A stretch of 64,000 bases of DNA from UBA6544 sp038131165 (GTDB lineage: Bacteria; Pseudomonadota; Alphaproteobacteria; UBA8366), in contig JAYPOZ010000008.1 of assembly GCA_038131165.1 (NCBI GenBank), positions 11,446 to 75,445 on the forward strand, in the 5' to 3' direction. The position numbers and the translations under genes were made by a program. Shown here in pieces: positions 37,489 to 46,432 of the stretch. Below the pieces are notes generated by a model. It was not told the DNA's origin. It saw only the letters and a list, made by a program, of their open reading frames with translations, and did no database searches. The number at the start of each line of letters is the position of its first letter. The first letter of the stretch is position 1.

Positions 37489-38745
37489 ATGAGCGAGACA
37501 CCATCGACCGACCCGAAATCCATTGTCGTCATCGGCGCCGGGATCGTGGGAATAGCCTCGGCGCTGTTTCTCCAGCGCGACGGGCACAAGGTGACGGTGC
37601 TCGACCCGCGCGGTATCGGGGAAGCGGCGTCTTTCGGCAATGCGGGCACCATCGCCACGACCTCCTGCGTGCCGACGGCGCGGCCCGATATCCTGAAACG
37701 GGTGCCGAAGATGCTGATGGACCCGACCGGGCCGCTCAGCATCCGTTGGTCCTACCTGCCGCGCCTGGCGCCCTGGCTGATCGATCTGGTGCGAAACAGC
37801 ACGCCGGAGCGAATCCTGGCGAACGCGCAGGCGAAGACGGCGCTGCTGAACCACGCGATGGCGGCCTACAACGAGTTGATCGCGGAATCCGACGCCGAAG
37901 ACATGGTCGTGCGCAACGGCATCCTGCAACTCTACGAAACCGACGCCAGCTTCAACGCCAGCGCGCGCGAGCGGGCCCTGATGCAGGCATGCGGCCACAA
38001 GCTCGATATCTTGCCGGGCGAGGAAATCCGCCAGATGGAGCCGGCGCTCGCCACCGGGTTCAAGCATGCGGTCTATCTGGAAAACCATGCGACGATCAAA
38101 CATCCGGGCGACCTGACGAAGCGTTTTGCGGCGCTGTTCGACTCCAAGGGCGGGGTGTTCGCCCGGGAGCAGGTGACCGGCCTCTCGAAGCAGGGGAGCG
38201 CCTGGGCGGTCTCGACCGACAAGGGATCGTATGTCGCCGACCGGGTGGTCGTGGCGGCGGGCGCCTGGTCGCGCGAGGTCGCCCGCATGCTCGGCATTCG
38301 CATGCTGCTGGATACGGAGCGCGGCTATCACGTGATGGTGCCGCAGCCCGACCCGGCGCTGAAGCGGCCGGTGCTGCTGGGCGACCATTCGGTGTTCCTG
38401 GTGCCGATGGCGCACGGCATGCGGGTGACCAGCGGGGTCGAGCTCGGCGGCCTGGAACTGCCGCCCGACTACCGGCGCATCCGGGCGATGGTGCCGTTCG
38501 CCAAACGGGTGCTGCCGCATCTCGACGAGACCGAAATGTCGGCCTGGATGGGCTTCCGCCCTTCGACCCCGGATACGCGGCCGATCCTCGGCGAATCGCC
38601 GGGCGCGGAAGGTGTTTTCTTCGCGACCGGCGGCTCGCACATCGGCATGACGCTGGGCCCGGTCATGGGCAAGATCACCGCCGACCTGGTGGCGGGGCGC
38701 GATCACGGTTTCGACCTCGAACCGTACCGGCCGGATCGCTGGTAG
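37489..38745 (+). CDS. DadA-like FAD-dependent dehydrogenase (second of tandem pair)
   Basis: 418 residues, paralogous along its length to the preceding protein. Shared segments include ASFGNAG, RVPKMLMDP, VRNSTPERI, LDTERGYHV and RPSTPDTRPILG. FAD-binding is SIVVIGAGIVGIASALFLQRD. Substitutions cluster in the substrate half (for example ATTSCVPTARPD against ATYATIPTATPD), suggesting different substrates. It has GGAGG 9-10 nt before its ATG and ends 20 bp before a perfect intrinsic terminator. Role: oxidation of amino acids or amines feeding the respiratory chain. Confidence 0.9.
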   Translation: MSETPSTDPKSIVVIGAGIVGIASALFLQRDGHKVTVLDPRGIGEAASFGNAGTIATTSCVPTARPDILKRVPKMLMDPTGPLSIRWSYLPRLAPWLIDLVRNSTPERILANAQAKTALLNHAMAAYNELIAESDAEDMVVRNGILQLYETDASFNASARERALMQACGHKLDILPGEEIRQMEPALATGFKHAVYLENHATIKHPGDLTKRFAALFDSKGGVFAREQVTGLSKQGSAWAVSTDKGSYVADRVVVAAGAWSREVARMLGIRMLLDTERGYHVMVPQPDPALKRPVLLGDHSVFLVPMAHGMRVTSGVELGGLELPPDYRRIRAMVPFAKRVLPHLDETEMSAWMGFRPSTPDTRPILGESPGAEGVFFATGGSHIGMTLGPVMGKITADLVAGRDHGFDLEPYRPDRW

Positions 38746-38764
38746 GGCTTCCGGCGGACGATAA

Positions 38765-38792
38765 AAAAGGGCGCCCCGGAGGGCGCCCTTTT
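38765..38792. terminator. Bidirectional rho-independent terminator
   Basis: A perfect 12-bp stem (aaaagggcgccc / gggcgccctttt) around a 4-nt loop, 20 bp after the second DadA-like gene and 22 bp beyond the end of the chemoreceptor frame on the other strand. A/T tracts flank both sides, so it should terminate both convergent transcripts. Confidence 0.92.
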
Positions 38793-38813
38793 CCGTAAGC
38801 TGCCGGTCGGTGT

Positions 38814-40829
38814 CTACGCCGCCCGAATGCCGTTCAGGAAGTCCTTCACCAGGTTGTTCAGGCTATCGGCCTGCTGGGAAAGTTCCCGGGCCGCGCCGAG
38901 CACCTCTTCCGCCGCGTTTCCGGTCTCGCCGATCGACTGCGAGACGGATCCGATGTTCGACGTCATCTCCTGGGTGCCGCTGGAGGTTTGCTCGATATTG
39001 CGGGAAATCTCCTGAGTCGCGGCCTGTTACTGTTCCACCGCGGCCGAAATGCTCGTTCCGACCTGATTGATGTCGCGGATGGTGTTGGCGATCAGCTCGA
39101 TCGCCTCGGCCGCCTGCCTGGTCGCGGCCTGGACGCTGCCGATCTGCGAGCTGATCTCCTCGGTGGCTTTCGCGGTCTGGCTGGCAAGGCTCTTGACCTC
39201 GGCGGCGACCACCGCGAAGCCCTTGCCCGCATCGCCGGCGCGTGCGGCCTCGATGGTCGCGTTGAGCGCCAGCAGGTTGGTCTGCTCGGCGATGTCGGTG
39301 ATCATGTTGACCACCTCGCCAATCCGCTCCGCCGTATCCACCAACCCCTGGACCTGTTCGGTCGTCTGGGCGGCCTGTTGTTCGGCGTTGTTCGCCATCC
39401 GGCTGGACTCGACCACTTGGCGGCCGATTTCGGTGATCGAGCTGGCGAGCTCCTCGGTGGCGGAAGCCACGTGCTGGACGTTTTCCGCCGCCTGTTCCGC
39501 CGCCGTCGCGACCACGCTGGCCCGCGAGTTGGCGTCGTTGGCGGTACCCGTCATGGTCTCGGCGGAAGCTTCCATTTCGGTCGCGGCCGAGGAGACGGAA
39601 TTGACCACGCCGCCGACGCCGGCGTCGAAATCGTCGGCCAGCTTCCGCATGTCCGCCTTCCGCTTTTCTTCGGCTTGCAGTTCCGTTTCTTTCTGCTTTT
39701 CTTCGAGCCGCCTGACCTCGATGGCGTTGTCTTTGAAGACCTGCACGGCCGCCGCCATGTTGCCGATCTCGTCGCCGTGATCCTGGCCGGGGATTTCGGT
39801 ATCGAGATTGCCGGCCGCGAGCGATTCCATGGCGTTGGTGATCGCGGCAATCGGCCGGGAGATACCGAAGCCGATCAGCAACGCGGCAGCGATGCCGAAG
39901 ATAACGGCAAAGCCAGCAAAGACCGCTACGAACACCTCCGATTGTTTGACGGCTTCTTCCGCCGCCGGACCCAGCGTGTCTTGCTCTTCTTTGATGGACA
40001 GTTTTATCGACTCGATTTCCCCGGCAACCTTCGGGCCGACCTTATCGAGGGTCTCGCGAATAATGGCGTTCCGCGCCAGGATCGTGTCGTTGACCGTCTC
40101 GAACGTCGCCTCGTATGTCTTGTGAAGTTCGTCGAATTCGACCGCGAGCTTGCGCCGGGTCGGATTCTGCGGATTATCGAGCAGCACCGCCGACAGGTCC
40201 TTCATCGCGGCCGATTCGGCGATGACCCGCTCGAAGGACGGCTTGTCGTTGGTGACCAGAAATTTCGTCGCGTAGAGCCGCATGAGCAAGAGGGTGCGCT
40301 GCGTCATGCCGGCCCGGAACGCCGCTTCCGCGTCGTTGTCGTCGTAGGCGCTTTTCATGATGGCGGTGAGGTTCCGCTCCATCTGCGGGCCGATCTTGTC
40401 GAGGGTCCCGAGGACGAGCTCGTTGCGTTTCGCCTGCAGCGCCGTCACCTCGTCGAAGGCCTTGAGATAGGCGACGATTTCCTCGTCCGCCCGATCGACG
40501 ACTTCCTTGAGTTCGGGCTTCGTCATCATCCCGTTCAATTCATGAGTGAAATCGAGCGTTTTCTGGGCACGGTTCTTGACCGCTTCGATTGTTTTCTCGT
40601 TCGGGCTGATAATGAAATTTTTAACCGCCAGGCGTGCCTCTAGAAGATTCGCCTGCACCCGACCGGCCTGGTTGGTCTGGCGCGCGATCTGACGATAACG
40701 CTGAAAATTGTCGCTAGATTCGACGAGGCTGATCTCGCCGATTCCGGCGACGGCGATCAGCAGGACGATGACGATGCCGAATCCGCCGAAAACCTTTGGC
40801 GCGATTTTTATGCCCTTGAGTAGGTTCAT
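38814..40829 (-). pseudogene. Methyl-accepting chemotaxis protein interrupted by an in-frame TAA
   Basis: Reading from ATG 40829: a transmembrane helix, a helical periplasmic domain of about 280 residues, a second helix (VFAGFAVIFGIAAALLIGFG), HAMP (ISRPIAAITNAMESLAAGNL) and a signalling domain with the intact hairpin tip (ITDIAEQTNLLALNATIEAA in part). The frame hits TAA at 39029-39027, right after SISAAVEQ. The same frame then continues for 70 sense codons with typical receptor sequence (QAATQEISRN, SSGTQEMTSNIG) to a TAG at 38816-38814. The TAA sits where homologues usually have Gln, one C-to-T change from CAA. Either the gene is a recent nonsense mutant, the base is an error, or the stop is read through. 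No other chemotaxis gene is nearby. Confidence 0.9.
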
Positions 40830-41270
40830 TGCTGGTGCGCTCCTGAACGGTTCCGGGCCTTAGGGGAAGCACCCTGCCGGCCGGCACGTCAAAAGGAAAA
40901 GTTAAAGTGTAGCGGCATAAAGAAACCGACTTACTGTCCGGATTTGATCCCGCATAAGTCCGGACAAAAAGTATGGTAGATTAAAAATCCACTAACGCAT
41001 TTGGAATTTTTTTTCCATCCTATTGGTATGGATAGGTAGGGCGGAGGGGCGAAATTACGGCCGCGCTTGTTTTCTTCGATGAAGCGGGTGCCGATGAACT
41101 TATCGCAAATCGGTATCGTTCCGCTCCTGAAGAAAACGCGGTCCCAATTGCCGCATCGGTGAAGGCGTTTATGGGGGCCCCGTCGGCGGGACAACACCGT
41201 TTCGACCGGAATGCGCCGGGCCGTCGCGGCGCTTGCGCATGTACCGCCGAAACACGATATTCTGGCGGTA
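40830..41270. other. Intergenic region, 441 bp, divergent regulatory spacer
   Basis: It separates the chemoreceptor (-) and ABC1 kinase (+) genes and is more AT-rich than its surroundings. AGGAG lies 10 nt before the chemoreceptor ATG. A perfect 8-bp inverted repeat lies at 40935-40966, and a long T-tract at about 41009-41017. A 120-codon frame on the - strand here looks non-coding (no domain, atypical composition). Confidence 0.5.
40935..40966. promoter_or_regulatory. Inverted repeat TGTCCGGA-N16-TCCGGACA, possible operator
   Basis: Perfect 8-bp arms at 40935-40942 and 40959-40966, about 105 bp upstream of the chemoreceptor start. The A-run after it on + (and T-run before it on -) is on the wrong side for a terminator of either flanking gene, so a protein-binding site is more likely. 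Confidence 0.35.
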
Positions 41271-42608
41271 ATGGCATCTTCCGACGATAACACGATGGGC
41301 CGGCGGGCTCGGCGGTATGCCCGGGTGGGCGGCGCCGTCGGCGGTCTCGCCGCGCGGTTCGTGGGCTCGCGCTATCTGGGGCTTGGGCTCGATAAGGAAA
41401 AGCATGCGGGCGAGCTGACCGCGGCGCTCGGCGGGCTCAAGGGGCCGTTGATGAAGGTGGCCCAACTGATGGCGACGATCCCCGACGCGCTGCCCGACGA
41501 ATATGTGCAGGAACTGAAGCAGTTGCAGGCGAACGCGCCGTCGATGGGCTGGCCTTTCGTGCGCCGGCGCATGGCGTCGGAGCTGGGTCCCGACTGGCGC
41601 CGGGAATTCGCGGAGTTCGAGCGCGAAGCGGCGCACGCGGCCTCGCTTGGCCAGGTACACCGGGCGACCGGGCACGACGGCGCGCGGCTTGCCTGCAAAT
41701 TGCAATATCCCGACATGTCGTCCGCCGTCGAGGCGGACCTGAACCAGCTCGATCTGGTGTTCAAGCTCTACGCGCGGGCCGACAAGGCGGTCGATACCCG
41801 CGATATTCACGCGGAAATCTCGGCCCGTCTGCGCGAGGAGCTGGACTACGATCTCGAAGGCCGCCACATGGCGCTCTACGGCGCGATGCTTGCCGGCGAA
41901 GACGGCGTCCATGTGCCGCAACGGGTGGCGGGTCTTTCCACCGGGCGGCTCTTGACGATGAACTGGCTCGACGGCGCGCCCTTGATGAGCTTCGCGGACG
42001 CGCCGATCGAGGCCCGCAATGCAGTGGCGCGCAACATGTTCCGCGCCTGGTACGTGCCGTTCTACGAATACGCCGTCATTCACGGGGACCCGCATCTCGG
42101 CAATTACAGCGTCCGCCCGGATCATAGCGTGAACCTCATGGATTTCGGGTGCGTGCGGGTGTTCGAAGCCTCCTTCGTCGGCGGCGTCATCGACCTGTAT
42201 TACGCGCTCCGAGACGGCGACCGAGACCGCGCCGCGCACGCCTACGAGACATGGGGTTTCGCGGATATCTCGAACGAATTGATGGATGTCCTCAATATCT
42301 GGGCGGAATTCGTCTATGCGCCGCTGTTGAAGGACCAGGTGCAGAAAATCCAGGAAAGCGAAAGCGGCCTCTACGGCGCGACCGTGGCGAACAAAGTGCA
42401 TGCGGAATTGCGCAAACTGGGCGGGGTGCGCCCGCCGCGCGAGTTCGTCTTCATGGACCGCGCCGCCATCGGTCTCGGATCCGTCTTCATGCATCTGAAG
42501 GCGGAGATCAACTGGCACGCCATGTTCCACGGCCTCATCGACGGCTTCGACGCGGCGGCGCTCGCGGCCCGTCAGCAGGCGGCCCTGCACCGGAACGGGT
42601 TGGCCTAG
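41271..42608 (+). CDS. ABC1/AarF/UbiB-family atypical kinase
   Basis: 445 residues from ATG 41271 (an upstream ATG at 41211 adds 20 unlikely residues). The ABC1-specific N-terminal KxGQ-like helix is visible as LGGLKGPLMKVAQLMATIPDALPDEY. ASLGQVHRA is the alanine-rich nucleotide loop, and RLREELDYDLEGRHMALYG is family-specific. The catalytic HGDPHLGNY and metal-binding DFG (NLMDFGCVRVF) are intact. ABC1 proteins assist ubiquinone biosynthesis or lipid handling; a COQ9 homologue lies at 52035. It converges on the CPBP protease, overlapping by 4 bp. Confidence 0.92.
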   Translation: MASSDDNTMGRRARRYARVGGAVGGLAARFVGSRYLGLGLDKEKHAGELTAALGGLKGPLMKVAQLMATIPDALPDEYVQELKQLQANAPSMGWPFVRRRMASELGPDWRREFAEFEREAAHAASLGQVHRATGHDGARLACKLQYPDMSSAVEADLNQLDLVFKLYARADKAVDTRDIHAEISARLREELDYDLEGRHMALYGAMLAGEDGVHVPQRVAGLSTGRLLTMNWLDGAPLMSFADAPIEARNAVARNMFRAWYVPFYEYAVIHGDPHLGNYSVRPDHSVNLMDFGCVRVFEASFVGGVIDLYYALRDGDRDRAAHAYETWGFADISNELMDVLNIWAEFVYAPLLKDQVQKIQESESGLYGATVANKVHAELRKLGGVRPPREFVFMDRAAIGLGSVFMHLKAEINWHAMFHGLIDGFDAAALAARQQAALHRNGLA

Positions 42609-43186
42609 GTCGCGGCCAGATAGGCCATGGCACCCAGATTGTTGGCGGCATGGAGGACGATGCCGGGCCACAGACTGCGGCTTTTCTCGAAGAGATACGC
42701 GAGCCCGATGCCGATGGCGAAGATTTCCAGCGTCATCGCGGCGCCGATGACGCCGCCCGGCGCCAGAATATGGAAATGCACCAAGGAGAAGACCGCGGCG
42801 CTGGCGAGGATGGCCGGCCAGGCGGCGACCCGATGGCGCATCCATTGGTACAGCAGACCCCGGAAGAGGGTTTCCTCCATCAGCGCGGCAATCGGTCCGA
42901 CCGCGAGAAAGAGCGGGATCGCGAGCAGGAGGGACGGGCGTTCCGGCATCAGCGCCTGCCGCTCGAAGGCCATGGTGCGGTCCCACATGCCGAGCGCCTG
43001 ATACAGGTAATAGTCGGCCGCCCACCACAGAATCAGTCCGACCAGCGCAATCACGTACCATTCGGGCGGTGAGGTACGGAATCCGATCGCCGGCCAACCG
43101 AAACCGCGCCGCCGCACGATCCACCAATGAATGGCCGCGAGGGCGGCGAGATAGAGGCCCGCGATCGAGACGGCGGCGTGCAGCAT
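42605..43186 (-). CDS. CPBP-family intramembrane (Rce1-like) metalloprotease; true start probably upstream and non-canonical
   Basis: 193 residues from the first ATG (43186). Catalytic motifs of the CPBP/Abi family are clear: EETLFRGLLYQWMRHR (EExxxR) and, downstream, FSLVHFHI (FxxxH) and HAANNLGAM (HxxxN/B). The same frame stays open and coding-like upstream to 43408, including a hydrophobic helix (IAIAVACGLIAPGLLWVGL), but contains no ATG, GTG or TTG there. The protein therefore probably lacks its first helix if started at 43186, or begins at an unusual codon. Such proteases are membrane-embedded; their roles in bacteria include bacteriocin-related and membrane-protein processing. Confidence 0.85.
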   Translation of the reverse strand: MLHAAVSIAGLYLAALAAIHWWIVRRRGFGWPAIGFRTSPPEWYVIALVGLILWWAADYYLYQALGMWDRTMAFERQALMPERPSLLLAIPLFLAVGPIAALMEETLFRGLLYQWMRHRVAAWPAILASAAVFSLVHFHILAPGGVIGAAMTLEIFAIGIGLAYLFEKSRSLWPGIVLHAANNLGAMAYLAAT

Positions 43187-43385
43187 CCGCCCCTCGCCCG
43201 TCAGCGCTCCCGCCCAAAGCCGATCGGCCCAAAGTCGATCGACGAGGAAGGTCAGGCCGACCCAGAGCAGGCCCGGCGCGATCAGGCCGCAGGCGACCGC
43301 GATGGCGATATCCCGCAGGCGGAGCGCGGGGCGAGTGTTTTCGGAGGGGTCGGTTATGGCCGAATACCGCGAAAGGGGCCGCGCC

Positions 43386-43574
43386 TCAGAAACAGATAAA
43401 GGCGAAGCTCATGGTGTCGACGAACATCACGAGATAGGAATCGGCGACATGGCGGAACAGGCCCATGCCGACGGCGCGCGCCCCGTCGAACAGAAAAGCC
43501 GCTGCGCCGAGCGCGCCGAGACTCGCGGCGACGAGCGCCTCGGGGCGGCGGAGAGCCTGTATCATGCGTGACAT
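43386..43574 (-). CDS. Small hydrophobic hypothetical protein
   Basis: 62 codons from MSRMIQAL to a TGA at 43388-43386. It has one or two potential membrane segments (ALVAASLGALGAAAFLF and SYLVMFVDTMSFAFICF). No clear ribosome site is visible. It ends inside the coding-like, start-less upstream part of the CPBP frame, offset by one base, so it could be a separate small membrane protein or the displaced N-terminus of the protease. Unrecognised family. Confidence 0.4.
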   Translation of the reverse strand: MSRMIQALRRPEALVAASLGALGAAAFLFDGARAVGMGLFRHVADSYLVMFVDTMSFAFICF

Positions 43575-43666
43575 CCGATAAGTTTCGCACGAAAAAACGG
43601 ACGCTTCAATTCTGCTGCCGTGACAGCTCCGAAAGCGGCTGATAGGGTCGCGCCGGAGGTCCTCGA

Positions 43667-45067
43667 ATGCTGGCACAACAGCTCGCGCAAGCGGAAGAAC
43701 ATTTTATCGCGGGTCGGTTCGATGCGGTCGCCGAAATCTGCACCGACCTGATCTCGTCCGATCCGAACTGCCACCAGGCATTCTATCTGCTGGGCCGGAC
43801 CTGCCTGACCGTCGGGCGCGGCGAGCAGGCGCTGGAGCTGGTCGGTCGCGCCGTGCAGCTGAACGAGGCGGCGGCGCCCTACCATACCGAACTCGGCAAT
43901 ATTCTGGCATCGAACGGACAGTACGAAGCGGCGGCCGATTGCTACCGGCGGGCGATTGAGCTGGCACCGGATTTCGTGGATCCGCTGGTCAATCTCGGGG
44001 CCGCGCTGCAATTGCTGAACCGGCCCGAAGAAGCCGTCGAAATTTACCGAAAGGCCATCGAGCTCGTCCCCGACGCCGCCATGCTGCACTACAATCTGGG
44101 GGCCGGGCATCGGGCTTCGGGAGACGTCGAAGGCGCCATCGACAGCTACCGCCGGGCCGCGGAACTGGAGCCCGGTTGGGCGGAGCTGCATCAGAAGCTG
44201 GGCAGCGCGCTGAACGATCACGGCGATTTCGCCGACGCCATCGAGTCCTATCGCCGGGCCCTGAGCCTGGCGCCGGAAGACCCGGAGAACCATATCGGCC
44301 TGGCCCAATCGCTGCTGGCCTCGGGCAAGGCAAAGGCCGCCTTGTCGACCTGCGACGCTTACATGGCCTCGCATCCCTATAACAGCGGGCTGGTCGCGTG
44401 CCGGGCGTTGGTGCTCAACGAGCTGGGGTCGCGGGATGCCGCGGCCCGGCTGCTCGATCTCGGCACTTTCGTTCGGACATTCGATATCGCGCCGCCGGCC
44501 GCCTTCGGCAGTCTGGAGGCTTTCAACGCGGCGCTCGCCGAGGAAGCCGAACAGCATCCGACCCTGGAATTCAATCCGCCCAAGCTGGCGACGCGCGAAG
44601 GCTATCAGTCGCGCGAGATGTTCGACCGGCCCGGCCCGGCCGTGGCCCTTCTGATGGAGCGTGTCGACGAGTCGGTGCGGCGCTACATCGCCGGTCTGCC
44701 GGACGACCCTTCCCATCCCCTGGTCGCCAGCGCGCCCCGGCGCTGGTCGTTGACCGGATGGTCGGTGATCCTGCAAGCGCAGGGACATCAAATGCCCCAT
44801 ATCCACCCATCGGGATGGTTGAGCGGTGTCTATTATGTCGACATTCCAAGCGTGGTCGCGGAGAGCGGCGACGCCCATGAAGGATGGATCGAGTTCGGCC
44901 GCCCGCCCGGCGACTGGGCCTGCGCGGCGGATCCCATTGTCGAACTCGTGCAACCCGAGGCCGGGCGCATGGTGTTGTTCCCCTCCTATGTCTACCATCG
45001 GACGATTCCGTTCGAGAGCGACGAGCGGCGCATATGCTATGCCTTCGATATCATGGCCCGAGCGTGA
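43667..45067 (+). CDS. TPR protein with C-terminal putative 2OG-Fe(II) oxygenase domain
   Basis: 466 residues. Residues 1-240 hold about seven TPRs (for example NGQYEAAADCYRRAIELAPD, DFADAIESYRRALSLAPEDP). The C-terminal 200 residues form a prolyl-hydroxylase-like fold: iron-ligand region GHQMPHIHPSGWLSGVYYVD, and distal His with the 2OG-binding Arg in FPSYVYHRTIPF...ERRICYAFD. The architecture matches TPR proteins with the 2OG-FeII_Oxy_5 domain. TPRs would recruit a protein substrate to be hydroxylated. It is followed after 16 bp by a cupin gene, and a TauD oxygenase converges on that. Cytosolic; substrate unknown. Confidence 0.88.
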   Translation: MLAQQLAQAEEHFIAGRFDAVAEICTDLISSDPNCHQAFYLLGRTCLTVGRGEQALELVGRAVQLNEAAAPYHTELGNILASNGQYEAAADCYRRAIELAPDFVDPLVNLGAALQLLNRPEEAVEIYRKAIELVPDAAMLHYNLGAGHRASGDVEGAIDSYRRAAELEPGWAELHQKLGSALNDHGDFADAIESYRRALSLAPEDPENHIGLAQSLLASGKAKAALSTCDAYMASHPYNSGLVACRALVLNELGSRDAAARLLDLGTFVRTFDIAPPAAFGSLEAFNAALAEEAEQHPTLEFNPPKLATREGYQSREMFDRPGPAVALLMERVDESVRRYIAGLPDDPSHPLVASAPRRWSLTGWSVILQAQGHQMPHIHPSGWLSGVYYVDIPSVVAESGDAHEGWIEFGRPPGDWACAADPIVELVQPEAGRMVLFPSYVYHRTIPFESDERRICYAFDIMARA

Positions 45068-45083
45068 GAGGGAGAGACCGGAA

Positions 45084-45377
45084 ATGAGCGACGACCGACC
45101 CGCCGCCGTGCCGACCGTGCAGATGGAGACCGACCGGGTAAAGGTGACCGAATGGCGCTTCGTGCCGGGGGCGGCGACCGGCTGGCACCGCCACGAATAC
45201 GACTACGTCGTGGTGCCGATGACCACGGGCAAGCTTCTCCTGAAGGAGCCAGACGGCGAACGTCACGCGGAATTGACCGCGGGCGTGTCCTACGGCCGCG
45301 AGGCCGGCGTCGAGCACGACGTGATCAATGCCAACGATTACGAGTTCGTGTTCGTCGAAGTGGAGATGAAGCCCTAG
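45084..45377 (+). CDS. Small cupin-domain protein
   Basis: 97 residues from the ATG at 45084 (GGAGAG about 7 nt upstream). The single beta-barrel cupin motif is visible: VPGAATGWHRHEYDYVVVPM carries the two metal His and the Glu, and the second motif is YGREAGVEHDVINAN. It begins 16 bp after the TPR-oxygenase stop, so the two are likely co-expressed. Small cupins of this kind are metal-binding enzymes or sensors; the function is not assigned. Confidence 0.88.
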   Translation: MSDDRPAAVPTVQMETDRVKVTEWRFVPGAATGWHRHEYDYVVVPMTTGKLLLKEPDGERHAELTAGVSYGREAGVEHDVINANDYEFVFVEVEMKP

Positions 45378-45393
45378 CCGAAACGCGGCGGCT

Positions 45394-46248
45394 TCAGACC
45401 GGCCTTTCGCCCTTCAGCGTGACCCGCCGCATCTGGCGGCGCGCGCCGTCATAATCGTTCAGCGCCAGATGCTGGGTGCAGCGGTTGTCCCAAAAGGCGA
45501 CCGAGCCCGGTCGCCACCGGAACCGGCAGGTGTATTCCGGGCGATGGCAGTGGTCGTTGAGGAAATCGAGCAACGGCTGCGATTCTTCTTCCGTCAAATC
45601 CGCAAAGCGGATCGTGTAGACCGGATTGACGAACAGTCCCTTGCGGCCGGTCTCCGGGTGCGTGCGGACGACCGGATGGGCGGTTTCCGCGTCGCCTTCC
45701 TCATTCGCCTCGATCCGCATGCTTTTCACGTCGAGGGTCGCGAAGCGTCCCTGACTGCCATAGGAACGCTTGGCGCTGTGCATGGCCGTCATGCCGTCGA
45801 GCAGGCGGCGCATCCCGGCGGACAGGCCTTCGTAGGCGGCTTCCATGTTGCAGAAGATCGTATCGCCGCCGGTCCTGGGGATATCGACGCCGTAGAGGAT
45901 CGAGCCCATCGGCGGGGCCTCCTCGAAACTCATATCCGTGTGCCAGCGGCCGCCAAAATTGGCGACCTTCGTCTCCGTCGCTTCCTTGACGATCTCGATG
46001 ACGTCGGGCTCCTCCGCCATGCCGGCGACAAAGGGGATCTGATAGGGCGCGCCGAACCGTTTGCCGAAGGCCACCTGATCCGCCGGCGTCAGCTGCTGGT
46101 CGCGGAAAAATATGACCCGATACGCCAACAGGGCGCTGCGAATTTCGGCAATCTGTTCCGGGCTCGCGTCGCCGCCCATATCGACGCCGTGAAGCTCCGC
46201 GCCGATGGCGCCGGCCAAGGGTTCCACATCGATCGTCCGGTTCTTCAT
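45394..46248 (-). CDS. TauD/TfdA-family 2-oxoglutarate-dependent dioxygenase (second copy)
   Basis: 284 residues from ATG 46248; an open frame upstream to 46365 lacks family similarity. Iron ligands are WHTDMSF (His-x-Asp) and the distal His in WDNRCTQHLALNDY, with the 2OG Arg in RRQMRRVTL. GGDTIFCNMEAAYEGLS matches the paralogue at 29281, which shares the same overall layout. Probable role: oxidative cleavage of a sulfonate or similar small acid. It converges on the cupin gene and is divergent from pntAA, with a 184-bp shared upstream region. Confidence 0.93.
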   Translation of the reverse strand: MKNRTIDVEPLAGAIGAELHGVDMGGDASPEQIAEIRSALLAYRVIFFRDQQLTPADQVAFGKRFGAPYQIPFVAGMAEEPDVIEIVKEATETKVANFGGRWHTDMSFEEAPPMGSILYGVDIPRTGGDTIFCNMEAAYEGLSAGMRRLLDGMTAMHSAKRSYGSQGRFATLDVKSMRIEANEEGDAETAHPVVRTHPETGRKGLFVNPVYTIRFADLTEEESQPLLDFLNDHCHRPEYTCRFRWRPGSVAFWDNRCTQHLALNDYDGARRQMRRVTLKGERPV

Positions 46249-46432
46249 GGTCCGTAAATTCCGATCTGCAAAGGCTGTTTCATCCACAATAGAAGTCTTC
46301 AGGCTTTGGGCAAACGGGGCGCGGCCATTGAGCGCACGTAAAATTGTGCGGGCGAAGCTTGGCAAGGCTCGAACTTGCTGGCATTTTGCCGGACAACTTC
46401 AAAGCGCCAGCCCACGAAGGGGGTCAGAGTAG

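Noticed and set aside
40931..41293. 120-codon - strand frame upstream of the chemoreceptor
   Set aside because: Covers the AT-rich inverted repeat and the ABC1 kinase start; protein shows no domain and odd composition.
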